DNA of 64,000 nt from Fibrella forsythiae (GTDB lineage Bacteria; Bacteroidota; Bacteroidia; Cytophagales; Spirosomataceae), in NCBI RefSeq assembly GCF_017353175.1, contig NZ_JAFMYW010000008.1, forward strand, positions 186,001 through 250,000, given 5' to 3'. Each line of letters starts with the position of its first letter. Position 1 is the stretch's first letter. The notes under the pieces are model-generated. The model saw nothing but the letters and a program-made list of their open reading frames with translations. It did not search any database and was not told the origin of the DNA. Positions 26,662 to 36,571 of the stretch are shown here, piece by piece. Made by a program: the position numbers and the translations under genes.

Positions 26662-27582
26662 TTAAACCAGCCCCAGCCAGGAGACCATCAGCCAGAGCAG
26701 GCCGAAACTGATCACCAGCGACAGGTTCACCAACGTACCTGCCACACGCGAATCGAAATTGAATTCGTCGGAAAAGGGCAGGACCGTCATACCAACCGGC
26801 AGCAATACGCAGACGGTGAGTGTTGTACGGAGCAACGACGAATCAGGTAACAGGGCATACAGCAGGAACAAGGCCGCAAAACAGCCAGCATAACGTAATG
26901 CCAGCAGGCGGAAGATAGAGAACTGCTGTGATTTCTCTAATTCGAAACTCAGGTAAATGCCCAGCAGAAGCAAGACAAGTGGTTTATTGGCTTTTGCCAG
27001 GGTATCCAGCGTGTTGAATAATACGGGTGGCAGATCAAGAGACAGCACATTGAGCATTAAGCCCAGCACCATGCCCAACAGAGGCGGCAGGCGCAGCATC
27101 CGCCGCAGCATCGCCTTTACGGGTGGCCTGTTTACCCCCCCTGAAGCGAAGTAATAGCCAACAGGATAGATGATTCCGAAAATCACTATCGTGTTCCCAA
27201 TGTCGTATAATACGGCGTAGACCAGGGCGTCGCGCCCCCATATCCCTTCGATAATGGGGAAACCAAACATACCGATGTTGAAAGCCCCTACAGCAATGGT
27301 AAGCCCCCCCCGCAGGCGAGCGGGTTGTTTGGCGAAAATGAACCAGGCTAGCAGCACCAGCATGCTCCCAATAGCTATGCTCGCGAAGGGAATAGCCAGC
27401 AGATTAGCCGTAAGCGGCACATGAATCGTAGAAACGACCATCAGCGCCGGAAACGTAGTGTGCATCAGCAGACGAGAAACAACCTTGCCATTTTGCTCGC
27501 TGATGATGCCCCAGTGTTTCAGGGAAAAACCCAGTCCAACAATACATAACGTGACTAAAAAAACCAGATTGGCCTGCTCCAT
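26662..27582 (-). CDS. AEC family transporter
   Basis: Auxin-efflux-carrier-like permease of 306 residues with ten predicted membrane helices. The two five-helix halves are typical, with FNIGMFGFPIIEGIWG in the fourth helix and LLPVGMTVLPFSDEFNFD late in the second half, where the family has its crossover helix. Substrates in bacteria are organic acids or unknown. Its start codon is about 50 bases from a junction repeat; the gene before it in the leftward direction is the ABC ATPase, whose stop lies in that repeat. Independent unit or second gene of a leftward operon. Confidence 0.88.
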   Translation of the reverse strand: MEQANLVFLVTLCIVGLGFSLKHWGIISEQNGKVVSRLLMHTTFPALMVVSTIHVPLTANLLAIPFASIAIGSMLVLLAWFIFAKQPARLRGGLTIAVGAFNIGMFGFPIIEGIWGRDALVYAVLYDIGNTIVIFGIIYPVGYYFASGGVNRPPVKAMLRRMLRLPPLLGMVLGLMLNVLSLDLPPVLFNTLDTLAKANKPLVLLLLGIYLSFELEKSQQFSIFRLLALRYAGCFAALFLLYALLPDSSLLRTTLTVCVLLPVGMTVLPFSDEFNFDSRVAGTLVNLSLVISFGLLWLMVSWLGLV

Positions 27583-27633
27583 ACGGTGGGATTCGTTTCA
27601 AATCCCGAAAGTAGGAGGTAGTTGGTTAACTTG

Positions 27634-27698
27634 TTGACTGGTTGCTGGTTGATTGGTTCACTCAATGCTAATCACCTAGTCAACCAGCAACCAGTCAA
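27634..27698. repeat. Inverted repeat between ABC ATPase and AEC transporter
   Basis: TTGACTGGTTGCTGGTTGA (27634-27652) and its exact reverse complement at 27680-27698 with a 27-base loop. The right arm contains the stop codon of the leftward ABC ATPase gene (27695-27697). Confidence 0.85.
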
Positions 27699-28411
27699 GC
27701 CTGCATGAATGCCTTGGCTTTACGGATATTCTGATTGGCGCGGTCGGTTTCGATCAGACCATCGCGGAGGCGGATGATTCGGTGGGCGTATTCGGCAATG
27801 TCTTCTTCGTGCGTCACCATAATCACGGTATTGCCTTTACTGTGAATCTGATCGAAGAGGTCCATGATCTCGTACGACGTCTTGGAGTCGAGGTTTCCCG
27901 TTGGTTCGTCGGCCAACAGAATACTGGGATCATTGACGAGCGCCCTCGCCACAGCTACACGCTGCCGTTGCCCCCCCGACAGTTCGTTGGGGCGGTGACC
28001 AGCCCGGTTTTCGAGACCCACGTTTTTCAGGGCCAGCATGGCTTTCTCGGTGCGGTCGGCTTTGTTGAAGCCTGCATATATCAGCGGCAGGGCCACGTTT
28101 TCGAGCGAGGTTTGGCGAGGCAACAGATTAAACGTCTGAAACACAAAGCCAATTTCCTTGTTACGTACTTCAGCCAGCGCATTCTCCGTCATGTTACTCA
28201 CGTCCTGATTGTTCAGGATATACCGACCCGAAGTTGGCGAATCCAGACAGCCCACGATGTTCATGAGTGTTGATTTGCCGGAACCAGACGGACCCATGAA
28301 GGCAACATACTCCCCCTTTTGTACCGAAATGGTGATCGACTTCAACGCGTCGATGATTTCGCTGCCCATCACATACCGCTTGGCTACTTCGCTGGTTTCA
28401 ATAATATTCAT
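27695..28411 (-). CDS. ABC transporter ATPase, LolD/MacB type
   Basis: A 238-residue ATPase with all elements: Walker [11 protein letters not shown]-loop [17 protein letters not shown], signature [15 protein letters not shown], Walker [13 protein letters not shown] and the H-loop MVTHEEDIA. The spacing and the text fit the LolD/MacB/FtsE subfamily that partners FtsX-like permeases. No such permease is encoded here. The next gene downstream is an AEC transporter and the one upstream is an unknown protein. I place the start at 28411, as the family begins at the [13 protein letters not shown] strand; an ATG 18 bases earlier is possible. Confidence 0.92.
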   Translation of the reverse strand: MNIIETSEVAKRYVMGSEIIDALKSITISVQKGEYVAFMGPSGSGKSTLMNIVGCLDSPTSGRYILNNQDVSNMTENALAEVRNKEIGFVFQTFNLLPRQTSLENVALPLIYAGFNKADRTEKAMLALKNVGLENRAGHRPNELSGGQRQRVAVARALVNDPSILLADEPTGNLDSKTSYEIMDLFDQIHSKGNTVIMVTHEEDIAEYAHRIIRLRDGLIETDRANQNIRKAKAFMQA

Positions 28412-28444
28412 GTTGCCTGATAAGATCACAGTCTAAATGGTAGA

Positions 28445-28969
28445 TTAAGCACCGAGGGCCGCCACACCGGCAGCGGCTACAACCCGACGCCGACGCAGGA
28501 AGTAATTGCGGATAAACAAGCCGGTCAGCAAAACAATTTCGGCTTCCGGTGAAGGTAAATCAGTTGTGATATCGCCATGATCGGTCAGGAACTGACGGGT
28601 GCGCGTGTAGCTGACCACCTCTTTATCGTCGGCATCGGTAGCGCCTTCACGAATCATATCCCATTCGCGCATCAGCATGTTATGGCGTTTCCAGGTATAT
28701 ACCGAGCCGTTCTCCAGCGTTAGTTCAGCCCGTTTACCAAAGTGAAGCGTAATGGTGCCGATGATGCGGTTATCGGCGGTTAGATCGTGCACATTGACAG
28801 CGTGCCGAAGAAAGCCGGTTACGTCGAAACGCAGTTGAACAGTGTACAATGAGGCATCAACATCACGCTCAAAAATAGCCTGGTGTAGCTTACCTACCTC
28901 CACGCCGTTTTCCATCAGGTGAACGTCCCGCCTGAATGCCTCTTTAACCCAACTTAGCCTGGTTGCCAT
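28445..28969 (-). CDS. Unknown protein, possible scramblase/LOR-like fold
   Basis: A 174-residue protein I do not recognise. It is rich in beta-strand pattern: VHLMENGVEVGKLHQAIFE, YTVQLRFDVTGFL, IIGTITLHFGKRAELTLENGSVYTWK. The repeated strand-turn-strand text is reminiscent of the LURP-one/tubby-like barrel, a weak guess. The C-terminus has a hydrophobic stretch with basic residues (LLTGLFIRNYFLRRRRVVAAAGVAALGA), perhaps a membrane tail. It is 34 bases upstream of the LolD-like ATPase and follows a 997-residue membrane protein by 34 bases, so the three may form one leftward unit. Confidence 0.6.
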   Translation of the reverse strand: MATRLSWVKEAFRRDVHLMENGVEVGKLHQAIFERDVDASLYTVQLRFDVTGFLRHAVNVHDLTADNRIIGTITLHFGKRAELTLENGSVYTWKRHNMLMREWDMIREGATDADDKEVVSYTRTRQFLTDHGDITTDLPSPEAEIVLLTGLFIRNYFLRRRRVVAAAGVAALGA

Positions 28970-29003
28970 GTGCCGTTGATGTATGATCCCAGGCTAAAGT
29001 ACA

Positions 29004-31997
29004 TCACTGCACAAATGCATTTCTGGCGTTTTCGATGGCCGCTATTTTTTGCTGATAGGCTGCGTCAAATGCCTGATAGTCGGCGGGCGAATCAGTTACC
29101 TGCAACTGTACCATGCCTTCTTCCGCATAGTCGAACAGGCTTTGATCGAGACACAGCAGCACGTATGCCTTCAGCAGTTCAGGATTGTTCTCATTGTAGG
29201 GTAACGCTCTGCGAACGGCTTCATAAGCGGGTTTGATCTGCCTTATGGAGCGCAAAAACTGGCTGGCATCGGCCACCAGCGTTCCCTGTACCGGAGCCAG
29301 TTGCAATGCCTGATCGTAGGCCTTGCGGGCATCGGCAACCCGCTTCGACCCTGCGAAGGCGCTGCCCACCAGCGCCGCTACCAGCCCCCGGTGCTGTGGT
29401 ATAAAGAAGGCTTTTGCCAGCGAATCAGCAGCGGCTCCTTTCTTACGGAACGACGCTATTTTCACCGCCGACAGGTTCTCCAACGAGCGGGCAAAGGGCA
29501 ATAACTGCGCGGGCTTTCCCAACTGACTCAGAATCATTTGCGCATAGAAATACTGACGCGTGGCCAGGTAATCGTCGATCAGGGTGGCACCGGAAACGGT
29601 TTTCAGATTGGCATCACGGATGGTCTCCCAGGTACGTCCCCGGTTAGCATCGTCGGGACGATAACTGACATAAAACGCCTTTTCCAGATCGGTCGCAGGT
29701 TTCTTTTCATCATAAATCACCCGCACAACATTCCGGAGGGTAGTATCCTTCGATGTAGCGGTTAACCAGAACGGACGCGCTGCTGCCAGATCGCCCGATT
29801 TAGTCAGTGATACAGCCCGGTAAAATGTTGAGAGCGTATCTGAACTACGCGAAAAAGTCTGGGCGGCCAATTTATTCAGCCCCTGTTCAGCCTGTAGCAG
29901 GCCAAGCATTGTTCGGTAGGCGGCAGCCTGTTTAGGATCGCTTTCAGCCAGTTGATTGAGCAGATCAAATGCCTCGATCTGTTGATTGGCCCGGTAATGG
30001 CCCAACGCCGAAGCCAGTAACAGGTCATCGACCAAATCCTGGTTGGCCGGGTTTAGGGCAGCCCGTTGCAGACGATTCAGCAGCGTACTATCTGGCGAGG
30101 GTGCCACCAGGGCATAGTTATAGAGCGAGGCAAACTGACCGGCATCGAGTGCAGGGTCAGCCACCGCCTTGGCCAGCCAGCCCGGCGCAACGGGAGCCGT
30201 AGTATCGCGGGAAGAAACAAGCCGCAGCGCCAGTTTATTGGCGTCGAAGGCGGGATCATCACGCGATTCGACCTGATCAACAATCGCTGAGTCGGTTAAC
30301 ATCACCTCCGGATTTCGGGCGTATAGCCCCAGCAGATTGGCCAGCGGGACTTCATCACGTTGCGTGTGAGCCACTGCTGATTGTGAGTAATAATAGGCCG
30401 AATCGGCAATGGCGGTTTTGCCATAAAGGTACCCCAGATTGGTGCGTAATTCACCGCTGTTGGGGAAAGTCTGAATACCCCGCTGTAAGGTCTTGATCGA
30501 CTCAAAAAAGAGGTTGGTTTGCCGGTAGGTGTCGCTCAACCCCGCGAAAGCCTGCGGCGATGGCTGTTTTAGCAACGCTTTCGAGAAAAACAGAGCGGCG
30601 GTAGTCTGGTCGTTGCGCGTGAGGGCGATTGAAGCCAGTGCGTAGTTAGCTTTATGTTGCTGAAACTCCTCGGCGATCGATTCCTGGTAATAGGTCTGTG
30701 CCAGATCAGTTTGGCCCTCGGCCAGATACGCATCGCCCAATGCCGACAGCGTGGCCGCGTAGCCCTGCCGAACGGTGAAATAATTGGCCGAGCCAATCAT
30801 GCCGACCATCGCCACCAGCCCCGCCAGCCGGAATAAGGGCAGATCAACCATGCGGGCCTTGAAGATGACCCGGTGCACAGGGAGTTGCTGCTGGTAAACA
30901 GGCCAGAAGTTTAACACCGTATAGAGCACGAACGCCAGACCCATTCCGAAGTGACTATACACGATCACATCTTCAAACAGCTCGATCAGGGGGTCATTGG
31001 CCGTGGCGAAGGCATAGCCCATGGTCAAGGTTGTCAGCGCCGCCATGCCTATGTATAGCCCCGCCCCCGCTTCGCGAAACGATAACAGTTCACGCTGATC
31101 GACCAGGCGGCGAAAGCCCCAGATGCCCAGTACGACTGATATGCCAACCACCAGAAACGGGCTGATGGTAAAGGCATCCCATTCGATGACTTTCGTATTC
31201 CGAAGCCAGATAAGCAGCAGGTTCATCAGGTATAAGACACTGATAAACAGAAAATTGAAAATGCCCAATGGCCTTCCATTTGGACGACTGACGCTGGTGA
31301 GCCAGACCATACCAACCAGGATCTCAATGGCGATGAAGGCAATGAACACGACACTCACCAGCACTAGCCCCGGAAGCGCATAGCTCAACAGCACCATAGC
31401 CGGGTTATGCACCGACGTACCCAGCGCAGCAGCAGCCGCCACGATGACTATCAGGCCCAGGAAAGCGAGCAGACGAGACGTAAAACCAGCCTCCGTTCGA
31501 AAGGCATGGAAATAAAAACTAAGGCCACCGAACAGACCGGTCAAAACCAGAAACAGCCATTTTCCTGAGCCGCCGGGTAAGCCCAGAGTCTCGAACCGGC
31601 AAACAGCCAGCAGCAGAATGAACGCGCCCATCGCCAGCCGGTACCGCAACGTTGGCAGCCGACAGATCCCGGCTAGGGCAAAGGCGAGCGCCACGCACAA
31701 ACCCGCTACCGTAAGCGTAGCTACCATCGGATACACTTGCATGGGTGAGGCAATGAACTGACCGGCAACCGTTTGCACCTGCCCCCGGACGGGGTACGTC
31801 AGCAAACCGTCGGTGAATTGGTAGAGTGTGGCAGGCAGGCCAACAAGCTCGTTGAGAACTTCCCAGCGCACTACGTTTTCGAGCCCGCGATACCCGGCCC
31901 ACACCAGCCAGCCAAGCGATATACCCAACAGAATAAGCCCGATCACGTACACAACGCGCTCGGGCTTCGTCCAGATTTTCCAGAATTGTAACGACAT
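29004..31997 (-). CDS. Large polytopic membrane protein with C-terminal TPR-like repeats
   Basis: A 997-residue protein with no family I can name. The N-terminal 430 residues contain about eleven hydrophobic helices (near 15-38, 88-110, 120-140, 148-165, 175-195, 205-245, 260-285, 300-320, 335-352, 365-385, 405-425). The rest is soluble and helical, with TPR-like units (LGDAYLAEGQTDLAQTYYQESIAEEF, LTRNDQTTAALFFSKALLKQP, RTNLGYLYG). Architecture resembles O-antigen-ligase-like or MsbA-independent tetratricopeptide membrane proteins of Cytophagales, but that is speculation. The start is at MSLQFWKIWTKPERV. It is followed by two genes 34 bases apart on the same strand. Confidence 0.7.
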   Translation of the reverse strand: MSLQFWKIWTKPERVVYVIGLILLGISLGWLVWAGYRGLENVVRWEVLNELVGLPATLYQFTDGLLTYPVRGQVQTVAGQFIASPMQVYPMVATLTVAGLCVALAFALAGICRLPTLRYRLAMGAFILLLAVCRFETLGLPGGSGKWLFLVLTGLFGGLSFYFHAFRTEAGFTSRLLAFLGLIVIVAAAAALGTSVHNPAMVLLSYALPGLVLVSVVFIAFIAIEILVGMVWLTSVSRPNGRPLGIFNFLFISVLYLMNLLLIWLRNTKVIEWDAFTISPFLVVGISVVLGIWGFRRLVDQRELLSFREAGAGLYIGMAALTTLTMGYAFATANDPLIELFEDVIVYSHFGMGLAFVLYTVLNFWPVYQQQLPVHRVIFKARMVDLPLFRLAGLVAMVGMIGSANYFTVRQGYAATLSALGDAYLAEGQTDLAQTYYQESIAEEFQQHKANYALASIALTRNDQTTAALFFSKALLKQPSPQAFAGLSDTYRQTNLFFESIKTLQRGIQTFPNSGELRTNLGYLYGKTAIADSAYYYSQSAVAHTQRDEVPLANLLGLYARNPEVMLTDSAIVDQVESRDDPAFDANKLALRLVSSRDTTAPVAPGWLAKAVADPALDAGQFASLYNYALVAPSPDSTLLNRLQRAALNPANQDLVDDLLLASALGHYRANQQIEAFDLLNQLAESDPKQAAAYRTMLGLLQAEQGLNKLAAQTFSRSSDTLSTFYRAVSLTKSGDLAAARPFWLTATSKDTTLRNVVRVIYDEKKPATDLEKAFYVSYRPDDANRGRTWETIRDANLKTVSGATLIDDYLATRQYFYAQMILSQLGKPAQLLPFARSLENLSAVKIASFRKKGAAADSLAKAFFIPQHRGLVAALVGSAFAGSKRVADARKAYDQALQLAPVQGTLVADASQFLRSIRQIKPAYEAVRRALPYNENNPELLKAYVLLCLDQSLFDYAEEGMVQLQVTDSPADYQAFDAAYQQKIAAIENARNAFVQ

Positions 31998-32074
31998 ACT
32001 ATACTAACGAAAAACGCCCTATCGAGGCGTATACTGATGGTAGAAAGTGGCAGAGGCTCTGCTTTCTTGCCGCC

Positions 32075-32941
32075 TCACCTTGCTCCTGCTGCAAAGCTAT
32101 TGATAGGTAGCGTAGTTTTCCCCAAGTGGGGCCAGGTACGTTCGGCTTCGAATTGTTCGGGGTAGCTGTTCAGGGCTTCGGCAATGTGAACACCATAGTC
32201 GGCCTGTTGCGAGACTAATTGCCCGAAACGGAGCATCGCCAGCGGGATTTCCAGCACCATGAGCTTCGACCTGGTGTAACTAACGGCCAATCGTTGCGCG
32301 GCTGTTAGCTGGGTTACGGGTTCGGGCCCCTGAATGACGTATTCCTGTGGCTGACCCGCCTGAGCAATCTGCAATGCACGCGCTACCTGTTTTCCGTAGT
32401 TCTTCGCCGAGATAAACCACGGCTTTACTTCCGAACTCCCTACTACCAGCACCAGCGGTCCCATTCGTTGCGTGGTCAGCATGGTTTCCATGAAATTCGA
32501 TGGATAAAAAATGCTGTAGTCGAGCCCCGACGCCTTGATGAGCGCCACCGCTTCGTGTTTGATTCGGAACACCCACCAGTTGAACCCGTTCATGCTCTGA
32601 TAACGCATGACGATCGACGACAGGTAGGCCACTCGTTTTACACCAGCCACTTTTGCGGCTGCCAGCAGGTGCCGCAGGCCATCGGTTTCGGTATGGAAAT
32701 CGGTCGGCTTCTCCGTTTGCCTTACCGACAGGCTCAGGTACGTTACCGCACAGCCAGCCAGCGCAGCGGGTAATGATTCCGGCTTTTTCAGATCACCGAA
32801 AACGACCTCGGCCGCCGGAAACAGACGCTTGGCCGCCGCTACATGTCGGGCAATGATTCGCACCGTGTAGCCAGCCGCCAGCAACGTGCGGGTAACCGGT
32901 TGGCCCAGCATGCCGGTGGCTCCAATGATGGCGATGGTCAT
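32075..32941 (-). CDS. NAD(P)-binding NmrA-like protein
   Basis: Atypical short-chain dehydrogenase of 288 residues. The Rossmann motif IIGATGMLGQPVTRTLLAAG opens the protein. YLSSIVMRYQSMNGFNWWVFRIKHEAV stands where the active-site Tyr-x3-Lys would be; a clean Y-x3-K is not seen, so it may bind NAD(P) as a sensor or reductase of NmrA type. Its ATG overlaps the stop of the histidine kinase gene by four bases (ATGA), so it is translated in the same transcript and may be functionally linked. Confidence 0.85.
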   Translation of the reverse strand: MTIAIIGATGMLGQPVTRTLLAAGYTVRIIARHVAAAKRLFPAAEVVFGDLKKPESLPAALAGCAVTYLSLSVRQTEKPTDFHTETDGLRHLLAAAKVAGVKRVAYLSSIVMRYQSMNGFNWWVFRIKHEAVALIKASGLDYSIFYPSNFMETMLTTQRMGPLVLVVGSSEVKPWFISAKNYGKQVARALQIAQAGQPQEYVIQGPEPVTQLTAAQRLAVSYTRSKLMVLEIPLAMLRFGQLVSQQADYGVHIAEALNSYPEQFEAERTWPHLGKTTLPINSFAAGAR

Positions 32942-35190
32942 GCAACAGGAAGGGTTACAATGAACTCTGTGAATTCGCCAGGTTCCGATTGTAAATCAAG
33001 CGTGCCGCCGTGGCCTTTGGTAATAATGTCGTAGCTGAGGCTCAGGCCCAGGCCAGTACCTTTTCCGGTTGGTTTGGTGGTAAAGAAGGGCTGGAAAATC
33101 TTGTTGCGTACCTCATCAGAAACGCCCGTGCCGTTATCGTGCACCCGAATCTTTACCTTATCGCCTGATCGCTCCGTTGTCACGGTCACCGTGGGCTGAT
33201 ACGTACCTGCGTTGGCGGCACTCTGCTGGGTACGTTCCTGCACGGCATGGAACGCGTTGATAAACAGGTTCATCAAGACCCGCCCCATATCCTGCGGAAT
33301 GATGGCTACAGCAGGCAAGCCTGGGTCTGGATGCGTAACAAGGTTTACTTCGAACGTCTTTTCTTTGGCCCGTATCCCATGGTACGCCAGCCGGAGGTAT
33401 TCATCGGTCAGGGCGTTCAGGTCGGTGGGTTCGCGTTGCCCGGTACTGGCGCGGCTGTGTTGCAGCATACCCTTTACAATACTGGCCGCCCGTTGGCCGT
33501 GGTGGCTGATCTTACCGATATTCTGCTTGATATCGCCGAGGATTTCTTTTTCCAACTCGGCGTCGCGCTCATCGGCGGGGCGTTGTTGCTCTTCTTCCAG
33601 TTCAGTCAGCAGTTCAACCGACACCTCCGAAAAGTTATTGACGAAGTTGAGCGGATTCTGAATTTCATGGGCCACGCCAGCCGTCAGTTCACCCAAACTC
33701 GCCAGTTTTTCGCGTTGAATAAGCTGATCCTGCGTGGTGCGTAATTCGGTCAGCGACTGGTCGAGGGCGGCGGTTCGTTCGGTAACGAGCTGTTCGAGGG
33801 TTTCGTTTTGCCGGGCCAATATCTGCTGCTTCTCCTGCTCCTGCGCTACTGTCCGGGCCGAGAGTTGCTCTACCTCGCGCAGGTTGCTCTCCAATGATCG
33901 GTAGGTACGTGTGTAATCCTGCACCAGCGAAAGCGACAGGCCAACCGGAATACTCAGCAAGGCGATAAACAACAACATAAAAATAGGGACGAGCAGAATG
34001 TCGAAATTAACGTTCAGCACCTTGGCACCGATGGCTATTCCGCCAATTACGGCTACCAAAAAGACCCCACCAATACATAGAATGGCCAGTTTCAGAGATT
34101 TCCACGGCAGTCTGGCATCGGCAACCTTTCGTTTACGACCTATCCAGCTCAACCGTATATAATCGATGAAGGAGAGTAGGAACGCTACACCGTCGATGTA
34201 ATCGGGCGGTGGCCCAACGAACGTCCGATACAGCAGATCGATCGTTACCAGACTGACAATACTGTAAAAAAACCAACCCGCCCGGATATTCAGGTACTGG
34301 TATACGCCCCATAGTAATAATGCAAAACCCGCCCGGAATCCGAGTTTACCCGCCAGTTCAACCAGCGAATCCAGGGTAAGCGTAGGTGTTACATCGCTCA
34401 GAAAATCGGCCAAAAATGCGATGGCAAATGCCAGCATTGCCCAGAACAGCGTCCGGTTAATTTGCTGCAGCCGGTTAGCCCGGAAAAACAGTAGATGCAG
34501 CAAACTCAGCGTACTAAAGATACCTGCGCATAGAAAGGCTATCGCTACGCCGAATGATTCTGATAAATAATAACCGGTCAACCCTCCGCTGACCGTTAAG
34601 ACCGATAAGTTCATCGGCGGCTCCCCTAACTCAGCAAACAACGTGGGTTCTTTTCGGAAAGCATACCGAATGGCCAGCACGTGCTGGTTGGTATCGGTGA
34701 TGGGTAATGCTACCTGTTGCGTTATCCGTTGCGAGCCGCCCGAATCGAAGCGAAACGGAACTACCTTAGCCAGTAACCGGCCATCCAGATATAACTCAGA
34801 GCGACCGAACTGTTTGATCAGCAGATTCATTGGCTCTTCAGCAGCCTCTTTTTTAGCTTTGATTAGCAGCCTATACCAGCCTTTACCACTGTTCCAAAGG
34901 GCTTTATTTCCCCGAAGCGTCTCTTTGGGCGTTATCGTTTTCACCCAGTGACGGTCTATGTAATCAGGCCCCGCCCATGTGGCGCTGTCTCCTTCTTTAA
35001 ACCGCCAGTGCGCACCATTTATATCGTTACCACCTGCCAACCGGAATGGTTTATTCACCAACGTATCTGTCGAGTCACGCTGGATAGTTGACACCGAAAT
35101 GCCGGATTTTCCACTCGACATTCTAATTGTTTGGCTAAAGGAACAGGTAGCCAATAGCAGAAGGCACAGTACAGTAAAGGGTCTCATCAT
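32938..35190 (-). CDS. Membrane sensor histidine kinase, 7TMR-DISM type
   Basis: A 750-residue kinase. Signal peptide (residues 1-20), a beta-rich extracellular domain (about 40-185) resembling the 7TMR-DISM ligand domain, then seven to eight membrane helices (about 200-410). A coiled coil (about 420-490) precedes the dimerisation domain with the H-box [16 protein letters not shown]. The ATPase domain has [10 protein letters not shown] (N-box), [32 protein letters not shown] and ends [14 protein letters not shown]. No response regulator gene is adjacent; the downstream, overlapping gene is an NmrA-like protein. Signal unknown. Confidence 0.9.
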   Translation of the reverse strand: MMRPFTVLCLLLLATCSFSQTIRMSSGKSGISVSTIQRDSTDTLVNKPFRLAGGNDINGAHWRFKEGDSATWAGPDYIDRHWVKTITPKETLRGNKALWNSGKGWYRLLIKAKKEAAEEPMNLLIKQFGRSELYLDGRLLAKVVPFRFDSGGSQRITQQVALPITDTNQHVLAIRYAFRKEPTLFAELGEPPMNLSVLTVSGGLTGYYLSESFGVAIAFLCAGIFSTLSLLHLLFFRANRLQQINRTLFWAMLAFAIAFLADFLSDVTPTLTLDSLVELAGKLGFRAGFALLLWGVYQYLNIRAGWFFYSIVSLVTIDLLYRTFVGPPPDYIDGVAFLLSFIDYIRLSWIGRKRKVADARLPWKSLKLAILCIGGVFLVAVIGGIAIGAKVLNVNFDILLVPIFMLLFIALLSIPVGLSLSLVQDYTRTYRSLESNLREVEQLSARTVAQEQEKQQILARQNETLEQLVTERTAALDQSLTELRTTQDQLIQREKLASLGELTAGVAHEIQNPLNFVNNFSEVSVELLTELEEEQQRPADERDAELEKEILGDIKQNIGKISHHGQRAASIVKGMLQHSRASTGQREPTDLNALTDEYLRLAYHGIRAKEKTFEVNLVTHPDPGLPAVAIIPQDMGRVLMNLFINAFHAVQERTQQSAANAGTYQPTVTVTTERSGDKVKIRVHDNGTGVSDEVRNKIFQPFFTTKPTGKGTGLGLSLSYDIITKGHGGTLDLQSEPGEFTEFIVTLPVA

Positions 35191-35220
35191 GCAGGAAAGA
35201 TAGAAGGCACAATGTATAAT

Positions 35221-35275
35221 GAATAATGGATAATGGCGCTGCCTGCCCGGCCAGCAACGCCATTATCCATTACAC
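35221..35275. repeat. Inverted repeat between serine hydrolase and histidine kinase
   Basis: GAATAATGGATAATGGCG at about 35221-35238 pairs with CGCCATTATCCATTACAC at 35258-35275, with a GC-rich loop containing GCTGCCTGCCCGGCCAGC. It lies nine bases beyond the stop codon of the serine hydrolase. Confidence 0.75.
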
Positions 35276-35283
35276 ACCATCTA

Positions 35284-36459
35284 TTAATCCCTCACAGCGG
35301 CCAATACCCGCCTGATCAATTCATTCGGACTTCCGTTGTGCCAGCGCCATACGATCACGATGTCGTGCTCAGGATCGATCCAGACCGTATTGGAGCCGGC
35401 ACCCAGGGCGGCAAAACTGGTTGAGGGTGCATCGGGCCAGGGCTTCTTACCGCCCGGTGCGTTGCCCGTGTTCAGCCACCAGAGGTAGCCATAGTCGGGA
35501 CCAACCAAATTACCGGTAGTAGCCTGCTTTATCCAGTCGGCCGAGACGATTTGCTGGTCCTGCCAACGCCCTTTCTGTTCAATGAGGTAGCCAAAGCGGG
35601 CCAGATCCCGGGCGCTGATGCGCAGGCCACCACCCCAGCGCGTGCCACCACTCACCGACGGCATCTGCTTTCCATCGACCTCTGCTACGGCCGTAGGGTA
35701 CGGAATATACTGCCAGGTGTCTGACGCGCCAATGGGATTCATAAGCTGCTCGCGCACCACCTCAGGCAATGGCTTTTTCCAGAGCCGGAGCAGCGACAGG
35801 GCCATTCGGTTGATTCGCACGTCGTTGTATTCGTAGAATGTACCTGGCTTTTGCAGGGTGCGGGGTTTGCGCTCACCTCGCCCGAACGCCTCTTTGCCCA
35901 AGAAATCACTATTTTTCCCCCATAGCTCACCTTGCCATTCGCTGGTTTGCCGAAGGTGGTTCTCCCAGGTCACAGCCCGATTCTGCTCCGACTCGTAACC
36001 TCCGTCATGGATTAGTTTTGCCACCGGCTCATGGATATCCGGTATCATGCCTCGCTCATGGCTGATGCCAACCAGCGTCGACAATATACTTTTGGCCACG
36101 CTGTAGGTCGGATCAACGGCGCGGGTATCACCCCATTCGGCCACGATATAACCGTGCCGAAGAATGAGGCCGTTGGTAGCCGCCCGGCTGGTGGGCATGG
36201 GACCCAGCAGCTTGCCGAAAATTTCTTCCTGCGTCGAAAAATCAGGCTTCATTTGAGTAGTTTCCTGCGTTTTGGCAAACGACACAGCCGAGTCAAGCAG
36301 GGCGGCATTCATGCCCGCTTTTTCAGGAGATAACCGTGTCCAGTTGTCTCCTTTGGGCGGAAAATACGGCCTGGTCAACGTAACGGGCCGCTGACAGGCA
36401 ACGATCAGCGATAGGAGCAGCAGGCAGCTAAAAAGTAGGCGAGTATACAGACGTGTCAT
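35284..36459 (-). CDS. Beta-lactamase-family serine hydrolase lipoprotein
   Basis: Class C-like serine hydrolase (esterase or D-peptidase relatives) of 391 residues. The reading frame extends to 36762, but translation most likely begins at 36459 (MTRLYTRLLFSCLLLLSLIVAC), a signal peptide with lipobox IVAC. The catalytic SxxK is TYSVAKSILSTLVG; the second-site Tyr is in FYEYNDVRINRMALSLL; the usual KTG-like site is degenerate (GYLWWLNTG). Function in the periplasm or on the outer membrane is unknown. A TetR regulator gene lies upstream on the same strand. Confidence 0.85.
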   Translation of the reverse strand: MTRLYTRLLFSCLLLLSLIVACQRPVTLTRPYFPPKGDNWTRLSPEKAGMNAALLDSAVSFAKTQETTQMKPDFSTQEEIFGKLLGPMPTSRAATNGLILRHGYIVAEWGDTRAVDPTYSVAKSILSTLVGISHERGMIPDIHEPVAKLIHDGGYESEQNRAVTWENHLRQTSEWQGELWGKNSDFLGKEAFGRGERKPRTLQKPGTFYEYNDVRINRMALSLLRLWKKPLPEVVREQLMNPIGASDTWQYIPYPTAVAEVDGKQMPSVSGGTRWGGGLRISARDLARFGYLIEQKGRWQDQQIVSADWIKQATTGNLVGPDYGYLWWLNTGNAPGGKKPWPDAPSTSFAALGAGSNTVWIDPEHDIVIVWRWHNGSPNELIRRVLAAVRD

Positions 36460-36508
36460 TGAGTTGGTGGTCAGAATGAAAACAGAAAGTTTGGCGGTAT
36501 AGCACGAA

Positions 36509-36541
36509 TAAGCCGCACTCAGCAGGTGCTGGTGCGGCTTA
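36509..36541 (-). terminator. Hairpin terminator after tetR-like gene
   Basis: TAAGCCGCAC (36509-36518) and GTGCGGCTTA (36532-36541) form a perfect 10-bp stem with a 13-base loop, 31 bases after the stop of the leftward regulator gene. Weak T-run. Confidence 0.7.
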
Positions 36542-36571
36542 CTAAAAATCATGACGTACGTTGGCAAGAAC

